NCBI RefSeq assembly: GCF_010093535.1
Contig: NW_022985164.1
Location: 1,960,287 to 2,024,286 of the forward strand
Length of the DNA stretch: 64,000 nt
Source of the DNA: Lindgomyces ingoldianus
Taxonomy: Eukaryota; Ascomycota; Dothideomycetes; Pleosporales; Lindgomycetaceae
Direction: 5' to 3'
The position numbers and the translations under genes were made by a program. Position 1 is the first letter of the stretch. Every line of letters begins with the position of its first letter. Shown here piece after piece: positions 47,312 through 58,104 of this stretch. The notes beneath the pieces are model-generated. The model did no database searches, had not been told where the DNA came from, and saw nothing but the letters and a program-made list of their open reading frames with translations.

Positions 47312-49122
47312 GGTTAAAAATCGTCGCGAGTACTTGAAAACAAGGAAGGAATAGTAATATTGTCCACTGTTCGCGTTCCCAACGCAAAATAGTGAGTGGA
47401 AGGGGGAGGCTAAAGATTAGATGGTGTCTCAAAAGGCCGAAAGGGTTGATGCTAAGTATGCCACATCTTCCAGCCCCCAAGTGACACTATTCCCAAAACA
47501 CAACCAGAAGGGTCCAGGCCAACTATTCCGTTCTTGACAGGCATTGCAATCCCTGCCGTGCTTACTGTTGATGGCAGAGCCGTGGGGCCGGACCACCTCA
47601 GCAGCAGATAGTTGTGGGTGCTTGTTTACAAATTATCCCGACTCTATTCGTATTTGAATTATCCCATTTTTTAGGGCAAACCTCGCTAGGAAAAGTATCC
47701 CCCAACACCAAAGAGAGGGATATCTATGGTTCTAGGATAGTGAACAATCGAAACAGGATCCTCTCAATTGTAACTGAACGCGGTGTATCTGGTGAGACTG
47801 AAAGGATAGCGAGCACGAGTCAGCGCCTCGTCCCCAGAACAGCATTTTGGCGAAGTGAGAATAGATTCTACACAGTAGGTCCACAAGGTGTAGTAGTCTT
47901 ATTGAAATCCATTCTTCTCCCTTCTCCAGCGTTAACGCTATCAGGGGCAATCCTGTGAACGAACTCGCGGGATACTGCCGTTATCAGCACATTTCGCCTG
48001 AAACAGAGACTGATCTGCGGCTAATGAAGTTGGGGGCGGCAAATGAACGAGCAGGGTGTTTCTGGCACTCTTCATTGGATAGCCTTGGAGTGCGCCAGGA
48101 TACAGTTTCAATGCTCTCCTTGATTGCGTATTTGAAAGGAATGCCTTAGGTTGAAGGAGAGTATGAAGGGTTCGAAGAGGGGTTAGAGGAGTGTGATTAA
48201 GCTCTCGCTAGAGAACAATAGACGACTATTGGCCCACATTTGGAAAACTATTTGCCTAGCTTCAGGGCTGAATATGCCGGAGAGAAGAGGAATTGCTCAC
48301 CAGATGCAGGTGGCAGGGGGGAGGGGAGCAAACATTGCGATCAAGAGACACCGAAGAGCACGCGTCTGGTCGGCCACGACGCCTGCAGCCCTTTCAAAGG
48401 CTGACAGGTGAATGGCAACCAATCATCTCACGTCGCGTCAGTGCACTCGAAGTCTCGCATTCCCCGTGACCAAAGCCACTCAATCCTCCATTGATACCCT
48501 TGTACCGTGCGGTTCAAGGTATAAGTTTGTACCGCATTTGTTTTGCAGAACAAATTAAGTACCTTAAATCAATTCCCTAGCATAATATATTTAGTAGCTA
48601 CTGTGCACTAAACTGGCCTCTACAAGAATCAGAGAAGGGTGGTATTTAGCCTAACTGAATAGCTAGCAGCTTATAGAGTCCATGCCTGTGGGCGAGAGCA
48701 CGGATAGTGTAGAGGAATTGCAAACATCCTGTTTCTATAAAAGAGTGCGTTGGTTAGTGTAGATAATCCAAGTGGCGTAGCAGGGACCCCGGAAGAGCAC
48801 TGACGAATACGGATCCTCTGCCAGTTCTTGGCGAGGCGCTGGAAGTTGTCAGAACAGAGCCGCAGGTGGCGATATTCCACACCGCCCTCAGCGTCCCTGA
48901 ACATTCTCGCGCAAGAGGCCGACATTTCCCACAAGAGCCTAAATTCGGTTTCACTCATCGTTCGCCATCTTCTACATTCATCGAAGTATCTTTCTTACCA
49001 TTGCTGACGCTCTATCGTCCGCGTTGTGGTGTCTTGAATAATTTTGAGTACCCCTCAGTCCTCACACCACACGGTGCCCCACCCGTCTCATCGGAGCCGA
49101 GCTCCCAAATTCAACCCGTAAG
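47312..49122. other. Intergenic stretch, no firm gene
   Basis: It contains promoters of the flanking divergent genes. A 95-codon minus-strand ORF (48,958-48,671, MSETEFRLLWEMSASCARMF...) starts at ATG 165 bp from the desaturase start, but has no recognised domain and is not called as a gene. Confidence 0.5.
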
Positions 49123-50606
49123 ATGGTGAATTTGTACTTTGCGCCAGATGCGCAGCTTTTACACTCGGATCGGCTGGTCTTAGACGTCTTGACAAAAGAC
49201 TACAATCGCTATCAAGCAAAGCATGGTTCTGAAGCTGAGAAAACAAAGCTTCGCCATGATTCTGCGTCGCCCGAAGGTACCACTATATTCCTCTCGTTTT
49301 TTAATGTCTAGCACTTCAGTACTTGCTCGATTAGCACGTCTAACATTCCCGCTAGATGCCAACGAGTTACAGGAGAAAAGTATTGCAAAGCTTAAATCCG
49401 TCAATAATCCTAAAAGCAAAGACTTCGACCCCACTGTCTTTGTCACCTGGGACCTTCCGGACACCAATGTTCCTCCATTCCTCAAAAAATGGATTCTAGA
49501 CCCCTACATTCGCTGGGCTCGGCTCATTGTCCGCTTCGAAACTGACGTCGTCATGTTAACCCATCTATTCCTGTATCTCTTCACTACCATCCCATCCGCT
49601 CTCTACCTTTTCTATGACTTCCATTGGTGGCATGGCCCGCTCCACTTTGTAATGCAAGTATACTTCATGGGCACCTACACCCTGATGATGCACCAACATA
49701 TCCATCAGCGCGGTATCCTGGCCAAGAGATATGCATTCATTGACCATCTCTTCCCCTATATTACCGATCCCTTGATGGGTCATACTTGGAACTCCTATTT
49801 CTTCCACCACGTCAAGCACCACCACATTGAAGGCAACGGGCCCAACGATCTCTCTTCCACTGTACGGTACCAGCGCGATGATGTGTGGCACTTCCTCCAT
49901 TACGTTGGGCGATTTTACTTCCTAATCTGGTTCGACCTTCCACGGTACTTCTTGAGCACGAGGAAACCCGGTTTGGCGCTCAAGGCTTGTACATGCGAGA
50001 TCATGAACTACGTTTTCTTGTACATCATGTTCAAATATGTGAATAGCCGAGCCACGACCTTCGCGTTGCTGATGCCGTTGTTTACGATGCGATTAGGCCT
50101 GATGATTGGGAATTGGGGACAACATGCTTTTGTAGATGAGGTATCGCCGGATTCGGACTTTAGATCAAGTATTACGCTCATTGATGTGCCCGTACGTTCT
50201 CCCTCCCAGCTAACCTTCCTTTCACTGGACAGTAGAGGACGCATAGATGCTGATATATTTACCATAGAGCAACCGATACTGCTACAACGATGGCTACCAC
50301 ACCTCGCACCACCTCAACCCTCTGCGTCACTGGCGCGACCACCCAGTCTCCTTCCTCATCCAGAAACAGCAGTATTCCGATGAACACGCGCTGGTGTTCT
50401 ACAACATCGATTACTTGATGATTACCTTCAACCTCATTACTAAAAACTACATGCACCTTGCTAAATGCCTTGTGCCTATGGGTGAAGCTCAGATGAAATT
50501 GTCCATGGAGGAAAGAGCGGAGATGTTGAGGAGCAAGACGAGGAGGTTTAGTGAGGAGGAGATTGCGGAGAAGTGGGGAAAACAGTATGCGCGGTTGAAG
50601 AAGTGA
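49123..50606 (+). CDS. Fatty-acid-desaturase-like membrane di-iron enzyme
   Basis: Exons are 49,123-49,276, 49,356-50,191 and 50,268-50,606, giving 442 aa. Introns (79 and 76 nt) are GT-AG and restore SPEDANELQEK and IDVPSNRYCYNDG. The three histidine clusters of the desaturase/hydroxylase superfamily are present: H164-QHIH, H202-H-VK-HHH, and H341-TSHH with H351-WRDH355. Hydrophobic helices surround them (for example LFLYLFTTIPSALYLFY). The N-terminal 100 residues are soluble, and the C-terminus is a charged helix ending KWGKQYARLKK. It lacks a cytochrome b5 domain. The membrane location and oxidative chemistry are inferred from the family; the substrate is unknown. Relatives are mostly annotated as hypothetical desaturase-domain proteins. 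Confidence 0.87.
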
Positions 50607-52319
50607 GGGTGGATTGAGTAGAAGTTGAAGACTTGCTAAATATATATTGCATAGGTACTGAAGATCGAATGGGCATGGGATTTATTCCGAATTAGGTTTC
50701 TCTCGAAAAGACGTTTTGTTTCAGATAATCTAAATTCTGTATATAATGTCAATACAAAAACATGTGTGGTTTTGGCGCAACGATAGGGCTCTCAATCACT
50801 ACCCACTAAACAAGCCTGTCCTAAAGCGGGCTTTAAAACAAGTGCTACTTATGAAGGCATTTCCATGCAGTTTGTATGAGAACCACGTTGGAGTATTCAC
50901 CTAAGTCGAAATACCCTGTGTAGTGCTGGAGAAACTATTAACGACAGCTCTCAAAACGACAGCACTAAACTTTAATAAACTCCTAAGTCACTCCCCCGGA
51001 GCACCCACTCTCAATTCTGGCAAGTTTCTCCATCCCCTGTTGTACTTTCATCCCTATGCGCCAGAGCTTCTTCCAATGCGTCGTGAGCAAGACATAATCT
51101 CCCTCGGGCCTCATCCTAGCGCAGAAGTACTCCCATCCGTCCTGCCGCTTCGCGGAACAGCAGAAATCCCTGCTTCATCGTGCCCTAGAAATCTCCCCGA
51201 TATATGATTCCGAAAGCCAAGCCAGCCTTTGCTTTCCACGCACTCCTAGTGGATGGACTCGCGACCGCCGGCGGTGCCAGCACAACCTGTCCGTCATGCA
51301 GGAGTTGTCGTGGCCCACGATAGATCTGGTGTCGACTTGGTTAAGGACCATAATGTGTAGTAGTGAAAGTTTGCGTGCAACAGGGCCGTAGAGGTGGCGG
51401 TAAGTTCTGCTTGTAGCGGAGTGTTAGAGAGGGTGAATATTCACGTGATGCTGTGCCACAATGAGGAGACGGAAACTACCCGCTCATGCTTCTACCTTGA
51501 CAAAGACGCAAAGCCATAACAAAACGCCAAAACGCTAGAATGTTATAACGCCCTGTTATACCCCCCGATGGGCCATGACTCCGAACGTTGTGGTTCCGAG
51601 ATATTTACCCCTTGGTTATCAGCCCGTCGTTCTTGAGATCTAATCTAATCATTAAAAGGGGAAGAATACCGCTAGCCGAGTTTGGCCTAGCTCACTTTCT
51701 GACGTGAAAGTCTTAGCCACCCGCGATCCTCCACAGCACTCCATCCGCATGCAACGTCCTTTCAATGCTGAACCTTAACAAAAGAATTGCCGAGTATTGC
51801 TGCCTAACAAATATGGAGCCCTTCCTCTCTTAGCTCCGTGCTCTTCTCCGGCACCCGTTTCATGGCTCTTAAAATGGCATCCCTTCACATTAGCGCTCGT
51901 ATCTTTGTCAGATTCTTTCCAATTTGAGCATGCAGATGTCCGGAGATGGATCTGTGTAACGCCCATGTCCCTGAGCCGGATATTTGGGAGTCAAATGGAC
52001 CCTCTGCATCATCTGAAGCGCGTCACAGGATATTGTGTGAGGCTCTCACCAGAAATATCCTGCATCTCCGCAAACACGATGGGTAATTCTTGCACGGAGA
52101 TTCAGGTTATATGAATCCCCCTTTGCTCCTATTCTGAGTCCGAAGTTTCCATTGCTGGGTCATGGCTCATGATCCTATGTTTGGCTTCTTTTCTTTATAA
52201 ACATCTTCATTCTCTTCGTTCGATGTCAGTTCTCAGACAAGTGGTTTCTTCCTTTCTAATTTCAATTCGTTCCTTCCCAACTATTACACTCTTTTAAGAC
52301 ATTTTAAGTGCCGGTCACC
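50607..52319. other. Intergenic stretch, no gene recognised
   Basis: Short ORFs at 50,923-51,244 and 51,797-52,114 lack domains. The last 120 bp before the lysozyme-like gene is a pyrimidine-rich leader. Confidence 0.5.
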
Positions 52320-53360
52320 ATGCCTTCCCTTCGTTATTTGTTTCTGCTCGCCCCACTGGCTTTTGCATTACCAAGTCGAATTGTTCAACGAGCATCCTCG
52401 TACGGGGATAAAACTCTTACCCTTAGTGACGACATTGCCAAGCTATGGTACGATGACTACGATTCTAGCGAGACTCCAGCAGAGTCTAGTGACACCCCAA
52501 CGCACCCAACTGAGAACACTCCTGGGAACTTCACACAACCGATGGGGAACTTCACGCAGCCTTGGAAGAACTCTACGCAACCCATGGGAAACTCCACACA
52601 ACCTACAGGGAATTCCACGATTATACCCACAAACTCTAGAGATTATTACAGCTGCGCAGGTCCCGACGTCAAGGACTATCCACCAAAAGGAGAGTGGTTG
52701 AGCTTCAATGCTCTCTGGGGCATCAATTCTCCAACAATCGTCAAAAATAACAAAGACTCTGCATACGCCGACTTTATCAAACAAGGCATTCAAGATGTTT
52801 CGAGGGCAAGCAAGGTTGACGCTCGCTTGATCCTGTCCATCATTATGCAGGAGGTATGTACCGAAAAATTGAAATGAAAGTCTTCACAGCCTAATCAATC
52901 TTAGTCTGGAGGCAATGCCCAAGTTGAGTGTACAGGATACGACTACAAGAGAGACTGTGGAATTATGCAAATGCGCGGTGCCGCCAATTTCAGCAGCTCC
53001 GAACCCGAGAAAAGCATTCGCGAAATGATCGAAGACTCAGTCTATGGAGTCTCCGAACCTGGTGTGAACAACCCCAATGGTAGTCCTGGCTACTTACACT
53101 ACTTTCAAGGCAAACCCGAGGATCTTAGCTGGATCAAAGGTACCTTCTGGCAAGGCAACCCGTTTGCAGCTGCTCATCTTTACAACGCCGGATCTGTGGA
53201 AGAAAATCTTACCGTCCAGGTTGGAGAAAATCTGAACAGCAAATGGTACGCAAATGATATTGCTAGCCGGCTCCTTGGCTGGAATGGATCCAAGCAAGGC
53301 TGCGAGAACAGCCGCAAATGTCCAAACCACGGATTTGAGAATAGGCAATGTCAAGGCTAA
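52320..53360 (+). CDS. Secreted lysozyme-fold (transglycosylase-like) protein with N-glycosylated linker
   Basis: Exons are 52,320-52,853 and 52,905-53,360, giving 329 aa. The 51-nt intron splits exactly between E178 and S179. The signal peptide is MPSLRYLFLLAPLAFA. An acidic stretch follows, then five tandem heptads of the form N(F/S)TQPxG with sequon Asn at 70, 77, 84, 91 and 98. The C-terminal domain carries IVKNNKDSAYADFIKQGIQDVSRASKVDARLILSIIMQE followed by SGGNAQVEC and CGIMQM, as in soluble lytic transglycosylase/goose lysozyme folds, where the Glu of MQES is the general acid. It also has several Cys. The inferred role is an extracellular glycan-cleaving enzyme, perhaps against bacteria; this is not proven. 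Confidence 0.85.
52527..52619 (+). repeat. 21-bp coding repeat encoding N-glycosylation sequon heptads
   Basis: Four complete units of 21 bp plus a final NST encode N(F/S)TQP followed by two variable residues. Units differ by point changes, so the array is not a very recent duplication. Confidence 0.9.
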
Positions 53361-53749
53361 AAGAGAGAAAATATCTGCTCCAGGAGTACATCTTGCATTC
53401 TGTAACGGTTTGGCCCCGGGGGTCAAGGACTTCAATCTTGTGTCATTTTCTACCGTGTCTTTGTTATCCTTAATCGTAATAACATTTTCCAAGTATTGTA
53501 TTAAGCTTCTATGCATTGCGAACCGGCTCTATTATTCTCCCCTAAAGTAGGTTCAGTTTTGTACGGGTCCTCTCTTGGATCCCGAATGCCGAATTTGTTC
53601 CCAATCTAAACCCTCTTATGCTCTTTCCCTTCCACTAGCCTCGAGTCGCTGCCTCTTGCCGATCTCAGATCAAAGACTTTAGTCATTCTCAAAACATCGA
53701 GCCCTACTACTCACCCCTACTCATCGCATCGTTATTCCAGGGTCAGACC

Positions 53750-56044
53750 ATGCCGGAATCTCAATTACCATCGGCGAAGAACTTAATAATCACGACCCCC
53801 AGTACTATCGCCCTCCACGCCCAATCAAGCCATCAAATCCTCTTCGAGTGCGCGTCCACCGATGGAATTCTCAACGCTCAGGCAGCGAAGGACAACAGCG
53901 GTCTTCTCGCTATCGCTGATAGCCACGTAGTTATTCTATATAATTCGAGGGATGGGAAGGATCGCAAATATCGGCTCAAGAGTGGTGATGTGAGTGCGAA
54001 ACAAGCCAATTTACTTGACTGTTTTCTCTAAGCTGATCGTTTGGAGGGTGAGCCTCGTATGCTTCTCTTCTCACCCTGCTCTCAAACCTTGTACTTCACC
54101 ACCACGCTCAGTCCTTCTATCCAAGCATACTCCATCTCCACCGCCGAACTATTACCTCCTCTCCAAGAGCATCCGTCTCCGCCAAATGTTCTCGCCATCT
54201 CGAAAGGCGGTGACATATTTCTCTCCACCTCTCCAGAACCACCAACAATATTTCTACAAGACCTCCGAATGCGAGGAAGTGCGCCGATATCATTTCATCC
54301 AAATAGATCTCAGTCGTCGGTCGCCTGTGCTGCATTTCAAGATAGCGACCACCCCTCGCGACAAACATGCTGTGTGTTCCTCCTAGGATTTCAGGATGGT
54401 ACGCTTGCACTATATAAGATTGTTATACCTCGTCGGCTGCGATTATCCAACATTCTAGAGCCTAATTTACAAACACATGCTTTCCAACTCCACCAGCCTT
54501 CTAAACTCGGGTACTTGAAGAGGCTCCACAAGGCTGCCATGGGAGGTATATCCGCTGCTGAGTTCATCCCTGGCTACAAGTCGCGCATTGTGAGTGTGGG
54601 ATATGATGGGCGGTGTCGACTCGTTGACTTTGAAGAAGGAGGTAAGGTCCTTCGGACGTGGCATGTTGCTGGACCAGCAACATGTCTCTCTGTGGTTCCG
54701 CTCGATGCAATCCACACGAAAGGAAGGGAAGAGAAAGTCGCTGTTTTCAGTAGTGAGTTGGCGGAGGATAATGAACGAGTGCATGAATGGACGGAGACGC
54801 TTATTGCGGTTGGGACACGAGCCGGCAAGATTCTTGTGTTCAACATCCTTGGTCTCTTGATGCATGAGATTGTGGTTGAAACAACTGTAGTGGGAGTTGA
54901 GTGGGTCGGCGACATGCCTGTGCCTTCTCCTCTACCAAGTGGGTTCGCCTCACCTGCGATATTCACTAAGGACGAGGCTTCTACGCCTTCCCTCCCTCTT
55001 CCTGACACTCCTGTGGACAAGTCCGAAAACGCCTCTAATGGTTCCGAAGACAGCGATGAAGACGCAGAGCAATCAGGCACAGTCCGCATCACAGAGTCCC
55101 CACAAAGCCGTTCTGGCGTCACAAGCCCCGTTCGCCTCAGCCCTCCTAGAGACCTTTTCTCCGCCTCGCCTCATACCCAATCCCGGCAAATCTCAGCGGC
55201 TAGACCGTCCGTCTGGATTCCCCGCAAAGTCTCAGAGGTCTCATATGGATCACCAGAGCGAAAGGATCTCACAGCAAAGCGCCCACGGCGATCCCACCCG
55301 CGTCCTAGAATTGTAACAGAGACTTTCAAAGCTCCGACCGCGATTCAGGATACATCATCCCTCGCAGAAAGCCGAAAAAGTTCAAGTAGTCCTGACGATC
55401 CAACTACACCCCTGATGCAAGATGCAAGACGGTGGTCGCAAACACATCAGGTGCCCGATATCCCTCTAATGTCTGCGGCGCTTGGATTTGAATCCGACGA
55501 CTTTGGAGGCTTCGATGGCAAAGCTGAGCCTGAGGTTGAAGGGTCGGAGATTTGGCTCACTCCACCTACATCGCATGTATCACGGAGCTCGGTGGGCGTG
55601 ATAAGTCCACAGCGTTCGGTAGCATTTGAATCTCCGAGAGTGCCACGGAAGGGGGTAGCTTTTAGGTTCGGAAGCCCGCCTACGTCTGTTAATGTACCAT
55701 CACGCGGTGCAGTGCAACCGCCTCGGGGAAACTTTGCTCGGAGGAGTTCGCCGAAGGGGTTTGACAGCGAGTCATCAGATCGAAGGGCAAGATGGCTGCA
55801 TAGATCACCGCTCACATCACCGCCAAGACGTGAGATTAGACGACAGCGATCCCGAATTTACGGTGCAGCAAAGGACTACAACACTCGCACTAAGGAGGCC
55901 AGGGACGAAGCAGCGGAGTTCAAATGTCGTGAAGTCGGAAGGTACAGTATGAGAGAAGACAACGTGAGACTGAGAAACGAAGTGCAAGCTTTGCGGCAGG
56001 AATTCACGATGTTGAAGGATGCCATCCTTTCATCACAGAAATAA
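53750..56044 (+). CDS. WD40 repeat protein with disordered middle and C-terminal helix
   Basis: Exons are 53,750-53,989 and 54,047-56,044, giving 745 aa. The intron (57 nt, GTGAGT...GGAG) was chosen because it joins KSGD to GEPRMLLFSP in frame. An alternative acceptor at CTAAG breaks the frame. Residues about 1-320 read as beta-propeller repeats (LLAIADSHVVILYN, LLFSPCSQTLYFTTT, RIVSVGYDGRCRLVDF, LIAVGTRAGKILVFN). Residues 330-640 are Ser/Pro/Arg-rich with many SP sites. The C-terminus is an alpha-helix (DNVRLRNEVQALRQEFTMLKDA). This order (propeller, disordered phospho-region, short coiled coil) recalls NEDD1-type gamma-tubulin recruiters, a tentative comparison. No catalytic site is present. 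Confidence 0.82.
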
Positions 56045-56673
56045 CATAGGAGATATGGGCCTTGGTTGGGGGGGTAGAGAGTATCGAACCTGTTGTGTTG
56101 TTTTGAAATGCTAGCATTGCTATGGGCCTTCCTCTGTCGCAGGATTCCGTTATGTTCCTTGTCCTCCTAAAACACTGTCTGATTGATTTTTTGCACGTCT
56201 GTCACCGGGGTTTCTCCAAGCTACGGGATAAACGTAGATCTAGTTTCTTCAGCCTCCCCACAGCCGCCTCTCATGCTCTTATTTTCAACCTGTACGGTGG
56301 CTCTACCCGTCGCGATGAAACTTCTGATAGAAAAGAATAGCCTATGGGTTTCTCCACGTAGGTTATCATTCATAATCAAAAGGGAGGTCTCCAAGTCATT
56401 CGGCAAAAGTCTTCGTCCATATCCATCTCTTCTTTCCATTGACTTCGACGAGCGGGACCTGGAATTGCTGATTGAGATTGTGCGCGAGCGGTAGCCGTTC
56501 GCTGAGTTCTCGGAAGACCGCAACCTGGGGTGCTAGCTTGCCATGCGCAACATAATGGAACCAAACCAGTCGTTTGCTGCTCAGGTATTATGTCGGATTT
56601 CAGGTCTTTGATGCATCACTCCCACTTATACCTCTTTACACCTGGCACAACTACCTCCCACCCATCTTCCTCA
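56045..56673. other. Intergenic stretch between convergent genes
   Basis: It holds 3' regions of the WD40 gene and of the small membrane protein. ORFs at 56,122-56,494 overlap in several frames and are not supported. Confidence 0.5.
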
Positions 56674-56994
56674 TCACTCATACCTGTCTTTTCTCCTGCC
56701 CCCAACGCCCACACCAGCCTCTTCATCCTCCTCCCGGCCAACCAACGTCCCTCCCCCAAATCCCAATCCCCCTCCACTACTACCACCACCAAACCAACCC
56801 CCAGCACTCCCTCGACGACTCTCCTTCTCTCCCCCACCGGCTTCTGTATTCTGTTCGACAACCACGCGCGCCATTTTCCAGAGCGCCCAGGTTTGAAATA
56901 CGATAACGAGCAGGAGAAGGAAGAGCACTACGAGGATACCGAAGAGAGTGAAGAGGAGGAGGATTGTTTCTTCGTCTTTGAGAGACTTGCCCAT
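56674..56994 (-). CDS. Small glycine-rich single-pass membrane protein, hypothetical
   Basis: It is 106 aa, with an ATG in context CCAACATGG. The short acidic N-terminus (MGKSLKDEET) is followed by a strong transmembrane helix (ILLLFTLFGILVVLFLLLLVIVF) and a soluble tail with Gly/Ser repeats (GGWFGGGSSGGG) and charged ends. The family is not recognised. The organisation is similar to the 66-aa protein at 42,482 but the sequence is not. Confidence 0.5.
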   Translation of the reverse strand: MGKSLKDEETILLLFTLFGILVVLFLLLLVIVFQTWALWKMARVVVEQNTEAGGGEKESRRGSAGGWFGGGSSGGGLGFGGGTLVGREEDEEAGVGVGGRRKDRYE

Positions 56995-58104
56995 GTTGGC
57001 GGATTGCGTCTGGAGGCGAAGGCTTGGTGAAAGTCGAACTGGAAGGGTGGATGTTTGAGCCTTGATTTGGATACAAGGGAGAAAGAGGGAGAAAGCGAGA
57101 TGTGTTCGTGTTCGTGTGCGTGGGTGCGTAGGAAATCTTAAGTGAGAGATTTCGTTGTATCCTTGGGCTCAGAGACGCAGGTACTCGACGAGGTGGGAGT
57201 ATGATGGTGTTGGATTGTATTACGTTTTGTTGACTGATTAGAGACCACCAGTAGGCTTCAGGTACTCGATTTGATCAGAGAAGCAGTCAACTGCACTATC
57301 ACAAGAAATGGTTTCCTTTTGAGGAGGAGTCGTTCATCCCAATATAAATCAATACTGTATGACGAGAGCAAACGATAGTGAAGGAAGTCGGCTCAAATGA
57401 GAGAAGGAGAGACTAACAGACACACCTCAGACAAAACCCGCTCCTGAGGAGCAGTATGTAAACTCTCCGGTTTATATTCAAGCGGCACGGTACCTGTAAC
57501 GTCCGAGACCTTGGCGTTCATGTGAGACGTCTTGTCCACTAAAACTCCACACCTTGTGCGTTTCAGATGGGGACACGTGACGATCCTCACCACCTTCACC
57601 TGCCATTCCAAAATCAACCTCACCATGCTTCAGCCTCATAAAAACGCCAAAGTCAGAGAAACACAGCCACGGCGCTAAGCAAGCATTACTCACTAATTTT
57701 GCATTAAGAAAGTTGCAGACAAGCTGCATATCAAAGAAATATTTTACTGCTACCTACAACTACCTAATATGATCCGATGCAATACCTTAGCCAGGCTATG
57801 AACACTGTGTTATGCTATGCAAAGAACCCCATATTCACAAACGCTCGCTGTGCTGTGCTGGTTATCCAATAACCCTAACAACTATGTGTATACAATCGTA
57901 ACGTCATAAAACGATTATCGTGTCGATAGAAAACCAAGGGTAAGATCATTATGGGTGGCTATGCAAGCGCCGTGGTTTTAACAATATCCAAGAGTGCCAG
58001 AGACATGGAAATTACGAGGGAAAGACGACAAAACCTTGGCCGATGAAATCCAACCTATCAATGTACCGTGGATCGTGAATATCCTATCCAGCAATGCCAT
58101 CAGT
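56995..58104. other. Intergenic stretch, no gene recognised
   Basis: It contains the leader of the small membrane protein gene and the 3' region of the coiled-coil gene. Small minus-strand ORFs at 57,393-57,729 have no support. Confidence 0.5.

Noticed and set aside
48671..48958. 95-codon minus-strand ORF divergent to the desaturase-like gene
   Set aside because: The start is plausible but there is no family, no splice evidence and the composition resembles the neighbouring intergenic DNA.
53990..54055. Alternative splice of the WD40 gene to CTGATCGTTTGGAGG, giving a WD-like LIVWR
   Set aside because: It leads into the wrong frame for the 666-codon second exon; using the GGAG acceptor keeps the frame and joins KSGD to GEPRMLLFSP.
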